From: Campylobacteraceae bacterium
GTDB lineage: Bacteria > Campylobacterota > Campylobacteria > Campylobacterales > Sulfurovaceae
Assembly: GCA_027081065.1 (NCBI GenBank)
Contig: JALWLW010000019.1
Coordinates: 3,064-67,063, forward strand
Direction: 5' to 3'
DNA length: 64,000 bases
Under the pieces are notes generated by a model, which saw only the letters and a list, made by a program, of their open reading frames with translations, was not told where the DNA came from and did no database searches. The position numbers were made by a program, and so were the translations under genes. This document shows positions 8,134-16,653 of this stretch, piece by piece (within the stretch, counting starts at the first letter, position 1; each line of letters begins with the position of its first letter).

Positions 8134-8604
8134 ATGACAACAGTAGAAGGTAACTTACAAGTTGACAAGAGTAAAAAAGTAGCAATTATTAATGCCAGAT
8201 TTAACCATTTTATTACAGACAGATTGGTAGAGGGTGCTGTAGATACTTATGCAAGACATGGTGGAAATGCAGATGATTTAGACCTCATCTTAGTACCTGG
8301 GGCATTTGAAGTTCCCTTTGCATTAGACAAGGCTTTGGCTTCTGGAAAATATGATGCTGTATGTTGTTTGGGAGCAGTTATTCGTGGGGCAACACCTCAT
8401 TTTGATTACGTCTCAGCAGAGGCTACTAAAGGTGTGGCATCGGTAACCATGAAACATGGTAAACCTGCAACATTTGGTGTTTTAACTGTTGATAGCATTG
8501 AACAAGCAATTGAACGTGCAGGTACAAAAGCTGGTAACAAAGGTGGCGAAGCAATGGCTGGGCTGATTGAACTTATGAATTTGTATACAGCTTTAGAGGC
8601 ATAA
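8134..8604 (+). CDS. ribH: 6,7-dimethyl-8-ribityllumazine synthase
   Basis: A 156-residue lumazine synthase, which forms the penultimate intermediate of riboflavin from the ribityl-aminouracil and 3,4-dihydroxybutanone-4-phosphate. Family motifs are present in order: NARFNHFIT (20-28), [10 protein letters not shown] (about 55), [16 protein letters not shown] (about 83-98) with the catalytic His, and [12 protein letters not shown] (about 114). Full length. It carries an AAAGGA ribosome site. The downstream gene is nusB, reached across two hairpins. Confidence 0.97.
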   Translation: MTTVEGNLQVDKSKKVAIINARFNHFITDRLVEGAVDTYARHGGNADDLDLILVPGAFEVPFALDKALASGKYDAVCCLGAVIRGATPHFDYVSAEATKGVASVTMKHGKPATFGVLTVDSIEQAIERAGTKAGNKGGEAMAGLIELMNLYTALEA

Positions 8605-8621
8605 TTAAATTTATAATATCG

Positions 8622-8644
8622 TAGGTTCGGTAAAATCGAACCTA
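8622..8644 (+). terminator. Hairpin after ribH
   Basis: TAGGTTCG-GTAAAAT-CGAACCTA forms an eight-base-pair stem 18 bases after the ribH stop. It is not followed by a long T run, so its strength as a terminator is uncertain. It belongs to a set of similar hairpins at gene ends in this window. Confidence 0.45.
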
Positions 8645-8646
8645 TG

Positions 8647-8691
8647 AAATGTATATTACAATTTATAAATAATAAATTGTAATATACATTT
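8647..8691. repeat. Perfect 20-bp inverted repeat between ribH and nusB
   Basis: Two perfectly complementary 20-base arms (8647-8666 and 8672-8691) flank a five-base AAATA loop. The left arm begins AAATGTATATTACAA. The right arm is followed by TAAAAATG, 20 bases before the nusB ribosome site. It could be a strong hairpin in the mRNA 5' to nusB, a bidirectional terminator or a cruciform. It has only AT-rich arms and no sign of a mobile element. Confidence 0.75.
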
Positions 8692-8719
8692 AAAAATGTA
8701 ATAAAGGTAAGAATAAAAT

Positions 8720-9172
8720 ATGGCAACAAGACATCAAGCAAGAACAGCAGTAGTAGGACTTTTATACGCATATGATTTAGGTAATGAAGAGATTTCAACC
8801 TTTACAGATACTATTTTAGAAGAAGATAAAATTAGAAACAAACAAAGAGAGTTTTCACATGCTCTTTTTAATGGAACAATTGAAAATTTAAAAATTATTG
8901 ATGCTGAGATTCAAAAGCATCTTAGAGGATGGGATTATAACTCTATTGGTAAAGTAGAAAAAGCTATTATGCGTTTGGCAACTTTTGAGATTATGATTGA
9001 GGGGATAGATAAACGTATTATCATCAATGAAGCGATTGAGTTAGCAAAAGCATTGGCTGATGATAGGTCTCCACACTTTATTAATGCTGTGTTGGATGCT
9101 GTTGGGAAAGAAGAAGCAGCTAACATTGAAAAACCTGAAGAGGTAGAAGTTCCAAAAGAGAAACCAGAATAA
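8720..9172 (+). CDS. nusB: Transcription antitermination factor NusB
   Basis: A 150-residue NusB. The N-terminus ATRHQARTAVVGLLYAYD is the conserved arginine-rich start. RGWDYNSIGKVEKAIMRLATFE (about 74-95) and IDKRIIINEAIELAK (about 99-113) are the classical C-terminal signature, and HFINAVLDAV closes the fold. NusB with S10/NusE binds boxA in rRNA leaders. The tail of about 20 residues is rich in Glu, Lys and Pro and looks disordered, an extension beyond the core fold. The start has an AAGGTAAG ribosome site. Confidence 0.95.
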   Translation: MATRHQARTAVVGLLYAYDLGNEEISTFTDTILEEDKIRNKQREFSHALFNGTIENLKIIDAEIQKHLRGWDYNSIGKVEKAIMRLATFEIMIEGIDKRIIINEAIELAKALADDRSPHFINAVLDAVGKEEAANIEKPEEVEVPKEKPE

Positions 9173-9182
9173 GGATAACAAT

Positions 9183-10244
9183 ATGAGTGCCTTAAAGAAC
9201 AGAAGAATGACTGTAGATGAAGCAATAGAACTCATTGAAAAAGCAGATTTAAAAACTTTAGGTCGCATGGCTTCTGAGATGAAAGCAAAACTTCACCCTA
9301 AGAAAATAACAACTTTTGTGGTTGACCGAAATATAAACTACACCAATATTTGTTGGGTTGACTGTAAGTTTTGTGCTTTTTATACGCATGAGAAAAAAGA
9401 AGATGCCTATATTTTGACTTTTGAAGAGATTGACCAAAAGATAGATGAGCTTTTAGCCATTGGTGGAACACAAATTTTGTTTCAAGGTGGAGTGCATCCA
9501 AAACTTCAAATAGAGTGGTATGAGGATTTAGTAGAGCATATTTCTAAAAAATATCCACAAGTAACCATTCATGGATTTTCATCTATTGAGATTGATTACA
9601 TCGCTAATCGTTCTAAAATCTCTATTTCAGAAGTACTAAGACGACTTAGAGACAAGGGACTAAGCTCTATTCCAGGAGCTGGGGCTGAGATATTGTCTGA
9701 TAGGGTTCGTGACATAATAGCTCCTAAAAAGCATGACAAAGATCAATGGTTAGAAGTGCATAGACAAGCACATAAGTTAGGGGTAAAGTCAACGGCTACG
9801 ATGATGTATGGAACGGTTGAGACGGTTCGTGAAATTGTAGAACACTGGGATTATGTACGTCAGCTTCAAGATGAAACAGGTGGGTTTCGAGCTTTTATTA
9901 TGTGGTCGTATCAAAGTGACCATACACAGTTAAAACGTGAACTACCAACCATTTCTAAGACCACACCTAATCAGTATTTACGTTATTTAGCTGTAGCACG
10001 ACTCTTTTTAGACAATGTACCAAACATTCAAAGCTCTTGGGTAACGCAAGGCTCTTACATTGGTCAAATGGCATTGAAGTTTGGAGCAAATGATTTAGGT
10101 TCAACCATGATGGAAGAGAATGTAGTCTCAGCTGCAGGAGCTGCAAATTCGATGAACCAAGATGAGATGATAGCGTTAATAAGAGATATTGGGGAAAACC
10201 CTGCTAAACGTAATACAGCTTATGAGATTTTGGAGCGATTTTAA
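9183..10244 (+). CDS. mqnC: Cyclic dehypoxanthinyl futalosine synthase
   Basis: A 353-residue radical SAM enzyme with the cluster motif C57-x3-C61-x2-C64 (CWVDCKFC). It contains the segments FQGGVHP and GAGAEILSDRVRD seen in the MqnC family. MqnC cyclises dehypoxanthine futalosine in the futalosine route to menaquinone, used by most Campylobacterota instead of the classical Men pathway. It starts ten bases after nusB and ends three bases before the M16-like gene, so it is inside an operon. MqnE is the related alternative, but overall sequence and length favour MqnC. Confidence 0.92.
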   Translation: MSALKNRRMTVDEAIELIEKADLKTLGRMASEMKAKLHPKKITTFVVDRNINYTNICWVDCKFCAFYTHEKKEDAYILTFEEIDQKIDELLAIGGTQILFQGGVHPKLQIEWYEDLVEHISKKYPQVTIHGFSSIEIDYIANRSKISISEVLRRLRDKGLSSIPGAGAEILSDRVRDIIAPKKHDKDQWLEVHRQAHKLGVKSTATMMYGTVETVREIVEHWDYVRQLQDETGGFRAFIMWSYQSDHTQLKRELPTISKTTPNQYLRYLAVARLFLDNVPNIQSSWVTQGSYIGQMALKFGANDLGSTMMEENVVSAAGAANSMNQDEMIALIRDIGENPAKRNTAYEILERF

Positions 10245-10247
10245 AAC

Positions 10248-11537
10248 ATGAAAAAAATAATATTATTAACACTAATAACACAAGGAATTTTAATGGCTGC
10301 AAACCTAAGTCAGTTAAAAATTAACAATACAGAAGTACCATTTATATTTGAAGAAGATAAGAACTTACCAATTATTTCAATGCAATTGATTTTTAAAAAT
10401 TCAGGAACACTAAGTGATACAAAAGATGGCTTAGTCCACCTCTCTTCAGCACTTTTAAATGAAGGCACAAAAACAGATGGAAGTGTAGGGTTTGCAACAA
10501 AACTTGAAAATCGAGCCATTTCACTAAGTAGCCATGCAGGAAAAGAGACATTAGTAATTGAAGTTGGTTCACTTAAAGAGGAGTTCTCTTATGCCATTGA
10601 GCGTTTAAAAGAGTTATTGACTGACCCCAATTATAGTGAAGAGGTATTAGCTAAAATAAAAACGCAAACCATTGGTTCATTGAAGAGAAAAGAGAGTGAT
10701 TTTGACTATATATCTTCTTTAGAATTAAAGAAAATGCTCTTTCCTAATTTACCTTTATCAAAACCAAGTCAAGGAACAGTTCAAAGTGTTCAGAGTATTA
10801 AATTGGTAGATATAGATAAGCATTTAGGAGACCATTTAGGGGTAAATAATGCCATTGTGGTAATGGGTGGAGATATTTCTGAAAAAGAGGCTAAAGCTTT
10901 TGTCAGTAGTGTTTTAACACTTTTATCTAAGGTTAAAGCTAAAGAGATTCCTACCATGAAAGCTTTGGCTAAAAAACAGGTGAAAGAAAAAATCTTGAAG
11001 AGTGAACAGGCTTATGTCTATTTTGGAGCACCTTTGAATCTTTCTTATGATTCAAAAGAGAGACATTTGGCACAAGTAGCTTCATTTATTTTAGGAAGTT
11101 CTGGTTTTGGTTCGCGTATGATGGAAGAGATTAGGGTTAAAAAAGGTTTGGCTTATTCTGCTTATAGTCGTTTTAACATTAACAAAACACACTCTTATTT
11201 TTCTGGTTATTTACAGACAAAGATAGAGACAGGAAACGAGGCTGTTGATTCAGTAAAAGAGGTAGTTCAAACATTTTTAGATAAAGGGGTAAGTAAAGAA
11301 GAGTTAAATGCTGCTCAACAGTTTTTATTAGGTTCTGAACCTCTTCGAAATGAGACACTTTCTCAACGGTTAGGACGTGCTTTTCAAGAGTATTATACCA
11401 ATCGACCTTTAGGTTCATCATTTGAAAATTTAAAAAAGATAGAAGCAATTACTCTTGATGAAATTAATACCTTTATTAAAAAGCATCAAGAGATAGCTCA
11501 ACTCTCTTTTTCTGTGGTTACAGGACAGCAGAAGTAA
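10248..11537 (+). CDS. M16-family peptidase-like protein, zinc motif degenerate
   Basis: A 429-residue secreted protein of the M16 (pitrilysin/mitochondrial processing peptidase) family, with a signal peptide (about 1-18). The expected HXXEH zinc motif is replaced by H64-LSSA-68 in GLVHLSSALLNEG, so two metal/catalytic residues are missing. The C-terminal half keeps the RMMEEIRVKKGLAYS motif typical of M16B partner subunits. It is therefore probably a non-catalytic member. It may work with an active M16 subunit elsewhere. It follows mqnC by three bases and overlaps the convergent EAL gene by 20 bases. Confidence 0.85.
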   Translation: MKKIILLTLITQGILMAANLSQLKINNTEVPFIFEEDKNLPIISMQLIFKNSGTLSDTKDGLVHLSSALLNEGTKTDGSVGFATKLENRAISLSSHAGKETLVIEVGSLKEEFSYAIERLKELLTDPNYSEEVLAKIKTQTIGSLKRKESDFDYISSLELKKMLFPNLPLSKPSQGTVQSVQSIKLVDIDKHLGDHLGVNNAIVVMGGDISEKEAKAFVSSVLTLLSKVKAKEIPTMKALAKKQVKEKILKSEQAYVYFGAPLNLSYDSKERHLAQVASFILGSSGFGSRMMEEIRVKKGLAYSAYSRFNINKTHSYFSGYLQTKIETGNEAVDSVKEVVQTFLDKGVSKEELNAAQQFLLGSEPLRNETLSQRLGRAFQEYYTNRPLGSSFENLKKIEAITLDEINTFIKKHQEIAQLSFSVVTGQQK

Positions 11538-13443
11538 TAAACTCTTTTAGGACACCTGCTTTAGCAAAATAGTGTCCTTGGGAATAGTCTACCCCCAACT
11601 CTTTAAGAATGAGGTAAATTTCTTCATTTTCAACAAATTCAGCAATGGTTTGTATGTTTCGTTTTTTTGCAAAATAGACAATTGTCTCAACTAAATCTTG
11701 TGTAAACTTATCATGTTCAATATTACGTATTAGGCTACCATCAATTTTAATGTAGTCAGGTTGATAAGCTTGAATGCGTGAAAAGTTAGACTCTCCTGTA
11801 CCAAAATCATCTAAGGCAATTTTGACACCATATGTTCTAATCTCTTGAAGAAATTTTTGTGTATTTCTTTCATTTTTAATTTTTTCATCTTCAATAACTT
11901 CAACGGTTATACGATAGGCTTCTGTTTTATATTTTTCTAAAAGAAGAAAAAATTCATCTCTTGTTCGTTGATCTTCCATATCAAGTGCTGAAAGATTTAT
12001 GGAGATTTCTATGTCACTATTAAAAAGGGCTCGAAAAGAATTACGTAAAACAATAGAAGTAATAGTATGATAGTATTTTCCTTCTTTAGCAATTTCTAAA
12101 AAATGATAGGGAGAAATGGTGTTGTTATCTGTATCTATTAGTCGAACTAAAGATTCATATTTAACTATTTTTTTTGTTTGATTACAAACGATAGGCTGAA
12201 AATGAGAAACGATATTATAGGATTCTATAGCTTCTCTTAACATTTTAAATTTATTTAACTTTTCATTAGAGTCTTTGGTTACTTCTTCTAGAAAGTTTGT
12301 TGCGACAATAAATTCCTCTTTTGTTTTTAAAATTTTATTTAAACCTATCTTGGCATTATCAAGTGCATCTTTACCATAGGCGAGTGAGCATAAAATAGAG
12401 AGTGTATAGTTGACAATACCAATTTGAATGTTTGCTTTATTGACATTTTCTTGAAAAGTTTTTAAAACTTTAATCATCTCATTTTGATCAATAAATTCAT
12501 CGTGTTTTTTTACAAAAGCAAATTCACCATTATTTAGTAAATAAACTTTGTTAAAACCACATTGAGGAGGCATATGATTTAAAAGTTCTTTGGTGAAAAT
12601 ATTTTGTAGGCTTTTAGTGATTTTTTTTGTAAATGAACGATTAAGGTATTTAAATTCTTCTATTTTTACTAAAAGAATTACCGATTCATTATGTTGTTTC
12701 AGGTAATCATTTAACTGTTCTTCATGGTGAATAATATCTGTTACTGGTATGGCTAGGGTAATATACTGTTCAATTTCACCTTCATCATTAATAAGAGGTT
12801 GAATGGTTGTTTTAAGATAGTAAAGCTCACCTGATTTATTTTTATGCTTGAGAACCCCTGTCCATAGTTTAGTAATTGCAAAAGAGTTGCTTTCTTCAGT
12901 ATTGATTAATTGGTGAGGTTGTCCTATGAGTTCTTGTTTTGTAAACCCAGATATATTACAAAATGTTTCATTGACATAGGTAATAATTCCCTCTTTATTC
13001 AGTTTAGAAATAATAGCAGAGCTATCTGTAATACTTTGATACTCTTTAATAAGGTTTTTATTTTGTTTCTCTTTTTTTATGTTTTCAATATGTGTTTGTA
13101 GAATTTTGTGATTAATTGGTTTGTGTATGTATCCCTGTATTCCATAGTTGATACTATTACATAGTAGTTCACCATTTGTATCAACTGAAATAATAATAAT
13201 AGGAACATCATTATCAATATCTCGAATCATTTTAATAAACTCTACACCATTGATTTTTGGCATAGATAAATCAGTAATGATTAAGTCAATATTGTGGCTT
13301 TTAAATTTTATAAACCCATCAAGTCCATCTTCAGAAAGTATAAGTTTGGTGCACATTTTTTTGAGTAAATGTGCCGTAATTTCTCGTGTTAGCTTATCAT
13401 CTTCAATGTAAAGAATATTAAATAAAGTTTGGGTAGATGACAT
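11518..13443 (-). CDS. REC-PAS-GGDEF(degenerate)-EAL c-di-GMP phosphodiesterase
   Basis: A 641-residue cytoplasmic signalling protein. The receiver domain (about 8-125) has acidic pocket IEDD and phospho-acceptor Asp58 (ITDLSMP). A PAS domain follows (about 140-250), then a GGDEF-like domain whose signature is reduced to NNGEF, and a C-terminal EAL domain (about 390-641). The EAL catalytic set appears intact: YESLVR, an ETVEVIEDE-like stretch, DDFGTG, KIDGSLI, IAEFVENEE and the GHYFAKA loop. It should hydrolyse c-di-GMP under control of an unlinked kinase. Confidence 0.9.
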   Translation of the reverse strand: MSSTQTLFNILYIEDDKLTREITAHLLKKMCTKLILSEDGLDGFIKFKSHNIDLIITDLSMPKINGVEFIKMIRDIDNDVPIIIISVDTNGELLCNSINYGIQGYIHKPINHKILQTHIENIKKEKQNKNLIKEYQSITDSSAIISKLNKEGIITYVNETFCNISGFTKQELIGQPHQLINTEESNSFAITKLWTGVLKHKNKSGELYYLKTTIQPLINDEGEIEQYITLAIPVTDIIHHEEQLNDYLKQHNESVILLVKIEEFKYLNRSFTKKITKSLQNIFTKELLNHMPPQCGFNKVYLLNNGEFAFVKKHDEFIDQNEMIKVLKTFQENVNKANIQIGIVNYTLSILCSLAYGKDALDNAKIGLNKILKTKEEFIVATNFLEEVTKDSNEKLNKFKMLREAIESYNIVSHFQPIVCNQTKKIVKYESLVRLIDTDNNTISPYHFLEIAKEGKYYHTITSIVLRNSFRALFNSDIEISINLSALDMEDQRTRDEFFLLLEKYKTEAYRITVEVIEDEKIKNERNTQKFLQEIRTYGVKIALDDFGTGESNFSRIQAYQPDYIKIDGSLIRNIEHDKFTQDLVETIVYFAKKRNIQTIAEFVENEEIYLILKELGVDYSQGHYFAKAGVLKEFITSAVL

Positions 13444-13607
13444 AGTTGCAGTAATAATTTATCCCTTTCTCTATATGTTGGAATATTTTAGAATAAAAAA
13501 ATACTTTTGATAAATTTGATGAATAAAAGAAAGACTTATAAAAAATATAAGTTACATAACTTAACAGTATAGAGAAAAGGATATAAGTGTTTTGTTATAT
13601 TTTAATG

Positions 13608-13613
13608 TATAAT
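13608..13613 (+). promoter_or_regulatory. Predicted -10 box of recG
   Basis: TATAAT preceded by TTTGTTATATTTTAATG and located 24 bases before the recG ATG. The 194-base divergent gap between the EAL gene and recG (13444-13637) holds this box and otherwise only AT-rich sequence. Confidence 0.45.
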
Positions 13614-13637
13614 AAACAAAATAAAAAAAGGGTTTAA

Positions 13638-15416
13638 ATGATAGAAGCTAAAAAGTTGTTTCAAAAGTTAAAAATAACTTCTCTTTTAGATTTGGCTTTA
13701 CTTATTCCCTCTACTTATAAAAATAGTCTTCTTTCAACATATATTAATATTGGAGAAGTAAATACTTTCGAAGCTAAAGTAGAGGAGGTTTCCAATGTTA
13801 ATGGTAAGTTGCGCATCTCTTTTTGGTTACCTCAATTTAACCAACGGCTCTCTTCGATGCTCTTTCGTGTTACTCCTTATCATCATCAGCTTTTTACGTT
13901 AGGCTCAGTCCATTATATTCAAGGAAAAGTAGAAGAGTATAAAGGCTACTTGCAAATGAATCAAGCTAAGTCACTTAAGCGTATTGGAGAAATAACGCCA
14001 AAATATAGTACAGTATTAAAAGAAAGTAGTATACGTTCGTTAATTGAATATTATATCAATGAACAAAGTTTGTATAATGAGGGTCTCAATAAACTAGAAG
14101 TAAATACAATTTTAGGTTTACACTACCCTAAAACTTTAAGTGATATAGAAGATTATAATAGAGAGGTTTTAAAGTTTGTAGAAGCCTTTAATCATATGAA
14201 AAAACTAAAAGGAAAACGAGAAGATTTTCCTGCAATAGAAGCTTTGAGTGGAGAGTTCACAACATTTATAAAGAGTTTGCCTTTTGAGTTAACTAAAGAA
14301 CAAGAATTTGTTATTGATGAAGTTCAAGAAGATTTAAAACGAGAAGATAAAGCAGCAAAACGTTTGGTCATAGGCGATGTAGGCTCAGGTAAAACAATGG
14401 TTATCTTAACCGCTGCTGTTATGGCGTATCCCTCTAAAAGTATTTTAATGGCTCCTACGTCACTATTAGCGATTCAGCTTTATGAGGAAGCGAGTAAACA
14501 TTTACCTAAAGAGATAAATATTGCTTTAGTAATGCAGGGGAAAAATGAGGGTGACTATTTGAGTGCTGATTTTATCATAGGGACACATGCCATACTTTTT
14601 AAAGATGACATGCCTAAAGCTTCATTGGTAATGGTTGATGAACAGCACCGTTTTGGAACAAAACAAAGAGCCTTACTTGAAGCCATGATGGCTAATGAAG
14701 ATAAAAAACCCCACTATTTACAGTTTTCAGCGACACCAATTCCACGAACCCAAGCCATGATGCAGTCAGAGCTTATTGATGTGAGTCTTATTACCTCTAC
14801 CCCTTTTGAAAAAGATATTACAACACGTGTGGTAGCCAAAGAAGATTTTTCTGAAATTTTAGAAGATATTAAAGCTGTACTGGCTCAAGAACAGCAAGTA
14901 CTTATTGTTTATCCTTTGGTAGAAGAGAGTAAAGAGATACCTTATCAGTCACTGGAAGAGGGACGAGGGTTTTGGGAAAAAAAATTTAACAATGTCTATG
15001 TAACCCATGGAAAAGATAAGCATAAAGAAAAAGTTTTATATGAATTTAGAGATAAAGGAGAGATTCTTTTAGCCACTACGGTGGTTGAAGTAGGTATTTC
15101 GTTACCAAGACTTACGCTTATTGTGATTGTAGGGGCAGAACGATTAGGTTTGGCAACACTTCATCAATTACGTGGTAGAGTGGGGCGTTTGGGTTTGAAG
15201 AGTTATTGTTATTTATTTACGAACAATAAAAAGAACCATCGCTTAGAGGCATTTACACAAACGAAGAGTGGGTTTGAAATTGCAAAACTGGATTTACAAT
15301 TTAGAAATTCAGGAGATATTTTAGATGGTACGATTCAAAGTGGATTACAGTTTAAGTGGTTAAATTTAGCAGAAGATGAACATATTGTTGCTATTGCTAA
15401 AAGTAGGCTAATTTGA
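13638..15416 (+). CDS. recG: ATP-dependent DNA helicase RecG
   Basis: A superfamily 2 helicase of 592 residues that remodels stalled replication forks and Holliday junctions. Motif I is GDVGSGKT (246-253), motif II is DEQHRFG (about 335), motif III FSATPIPRT follows, and the C-terminal motifs include ATTVVEVGISLP and HQLRGRVGR. A reduced OB-fold wedge is seen at the N-terminus (EAKVEEVSNVNGKL). It is roughly 100 residues shorter than E. coli RecG (693 aa), mostly at the N-terminal end, which I believe is usual in this phylum. Confidence 0.94.
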   Translation: MIEAKKLFQKLKITSLLDLALLIPSTYKNSLLSTYINIGEVNTFEAKVEEVSNVNGKLRISFWLPQFNQRLSSMLFRVTPYHHQLFTLGSVHYIQGKVEEYKGYLQMNQAKSLKRIGEITPKYSTVLKESSIRSLIEYYINEQSLYNEGLNKLEVNTILGLHYPKTLSDIEDYNREVLKFVEAFNHMKKLKGKREDFPAIEALSGEFTTFIKSLPFELTKEQEFVIDEVQEDLKREDKAAKRLVIGDVGSGKTMVILTAAVMAYPSKSILMAPTSLLAIQLYEEASKHLPKEINIALVMQGKNEGDYLSADFIIGTHAILFKDDMPKASLVMVDEQHRFGTKQRALLEAMMANEDKKPHYLQFSATPIPRTQAMMQSELIDVSLITSTPFEKDITTRVVAKEDFSEILEDIKAVLAQEQQVLIVYPLVEESKEIPYQSLEEGRGFWEKKFNNVYVTHGKDKHKEKVLYEFRDKGEILLATTVVEVGISLPRLTLIVIVGAERLGLATLHQLRGRVGRLGLKSYCYLFTNNKKNHRLEAFTQTKSGFEIAKLDLQFRNSGDILDGTIQSGLQFKWLNLAEDEHIVAIAKSRLI

Positions 15417-15422
15417 AAGTAA

Positions 15423-15439
15423 GGTCGGATTTACCGACC
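15423..15439. terminator. Bidirectional hairpin between recG and hpf
   Basis: GGTCGG-ATTTA-CCGACC lies six bases after the recG stop and six bases before the hpf stop, so it can serve both convergent genes. It fits the GG..ATTTA..CC pattern of other gene-end hairpins here. Confidence 0.6.
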
Positions 15440-15444
15440 AATTA

Positions 15445-15975
15445 TTAATAAAGACCAAACTTCCCATCGGCTCTTTTATACATAACTCTCATTAGACCAT
15501 CATGGTCATTAAATACAATAAATTGTCGTTTATTTTCAGCTTTCAATGCTTCAATGGCTTCTTCAAAATCTAGTGGTTTATGAAGTTCTAAGTCCATAGG
15601 TACAAGCTCAATTTCTTCTGTATCCATTTCTAGGACTGCTTCTGCTTCATCACCCAAGTCTTTAAATGACATAATTTTATGATTTTTAATTTTGTCTGCA
15701 TGTCTTCTTAAAGCTTTTTCAGCTCTTGAAAATGCAGTATCTGCTGCTGCATATACATCTTTGTCACTTTGGGTAATGACAATAGTATTTTTGTCTTTTA
15801 GATTGAGGACAAGTTCAACTGATACATTTTTCTTTGTTTTATTGTCAGCTGTAATAATGGTATTAGAGGAGATAATATTTAAGTTGTATTTATCTAAGGC
15901 ATCAAGGCTATCTGCGATATGGGTTCGAATAGATTCTGATAGGTCATAATGTCTTCCTACTATATTTTTACTCAT
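15445..15975 (-). CDS. hpf: Long-form ribosome hibernation promoting factor
   Basis: A 176-residue ribosome-associated factor. The N-terminal sigma-54 modulation/YfiA fold (1-100) starts with GRHYDLSESIRTHI, and a C-terminal dimerisation domain (about 120-176) contains RQFIVFNDHDGLMRVMYKRADG. This two-domain long form drives 100S ribosome dimers in stationary phase. The start has an AAGGAT site. A 22-bp perfect palindrome lies 33 bases upstream of the start codon. Confidence 0.92.
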   Translation of the reverse strand: MSKNIVGRHYDLSESIRTHIADSLDALDKYNLNIISSNTIITADNKTKKNVSVELVLNLKDKNTIVITQSDKDVYAAADTAFSRAEKALRRHADKIKNHKIMSFKDLGDEAEAVLEMDTEEIELVPMDLELHKPLDFEEAIEALKAENKRQFIVFNDHDGLMRVMYKRADGKFGLY

Positions 15976-16007
15976 AATTTATCCTTTTATATTGTAATGA
16001 CTTTCAG

Positions 16008-16029
16008 GATAAACTTTTAAAAGTTTATC
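16008..16029. promoter_or_regulatory. 22-bp perfect palindrome upstream of hpf
   Basis: GATAAACTTTT followed directly by its exact reverse complement AAAAGTTTATC, 33 bases before the hpf start. The absence of a loop fits a protein-binding site better than an RNA hairpin. Which regulator, if any, binds is unknown. Confidence 0.45.
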
Positions 16030-16089
16030 TTTTAAGTTAAGTTAATTGTACTCTTCAATAGTTAACAAAGAGTTAATCAAACTAAAATA

Positions 16090-16113
16090 AATCAGAAATA
16101 AATAGTTCTGATT
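16090..16113 (-). terminator. Hairpin after the pseudopilin operon
   Basis: AATCAGAA-ATAAATAG-TTCTGATT, an eight-base-pair stem 24 bases past the end of the last pseudopilin gene. On the minus strand it is followed by TTATTTTAGTTTG, which is T-rich, so it is a plausible operon terminator. Confidence 0.5.
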
Positions 16114-16137
16114 AATATAGATTATTATAATTATAAC

Positions 16138-16653
16138 TTATAGTTTTTGTAGTGTTCTTCTGTGAAAAGTAATGTTTCTATCGCTATTGGAATCATCAAA
16201 ATCTTTATAGGTAATATAGGTATCAACAACCAATGAAATTGTTCTATCAATCCCACTGGCTAAATCATTTGTCCATGTTGCTGTATTTGTAGCATCTGAT
16301 GCTGTTCCTACAGTACCATTGGCTAAAATGGTTTGAGTGCAACCATCAAGTAGTCTATCATTTCCTAAATATTTGATGTTTATTAGAATGTCATAGCCAC
16401 TAGTGGCATCACCAAAATGGTCAGTAAAAGTTGTGAGACATGTATTTTTATTGGTGTTGAGTACGTTAAATACAGCCAACTCAGTATAGCTTTTTGCTAA
16501 AAGTGCTGCTTGTTCTTTTTGATACTGTTGTGTTGTCTCTTTAATCGTTTTTCCTGTGACATTCATAATAAGAGCTGTAACAGTTGCCATAATTACAATA
16601 ACAGCAATCGCTGTCATCATGGCAAATGCTTTTTTATTTTGATGGTTCATCAT
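16138..16653 (-). CDS. Minor pseudopilin, K/PilX/MshP-like
   Basis: A 171-residue protein with a type III (prepilin) signal: basic NKK, then A-FAMMTAIAVIVIMATV as the hydrophobic N-terminal helix. The position that is Glu5 in ordinary pilins is Thr, as in GspK/PilX-type tip pseudopilins, which lack Glu5. The first residue before the helix is Ala, not Gly. The globular part has three cysteines. It overlaps the preceding gene by four bases and is the last gene of the five-gene unit, in the place held by mshP in Vibrio MSHA clusters. Assignment to a named subunit is inference. Confidence 0.75.
   Translation of the reverse strand: MMNHQNKKAFAMMTAIAVIVIMATVTALIMNVTGKTIKETTQQYQKEQAALLAKSYTELAVFNVLNTNKNTCLTTFTDHFGDATSGYDILINIKYLGNDRLLDGCTQTILANGTVGTASDATNTATWTNDLASGIDRTISLVVDTYITYKDFDDSNSDRNITFHRRTLQKL

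Noticed and set aside
8647..8691. Perfect palindrome as an insertion-sequence end or attachment site
   Set aside because: There is no transposase, integrase, target duplication or tRNA nearby, and the flanking gene order is the conserved kdsA-ribH-nusB.
8406..8798. Minus-strand frame of 130 codons across ribH and nusB
   Set aside because: It runs antisense through two well-identified genes and the perfect palindrome, with no recognisable protein features.
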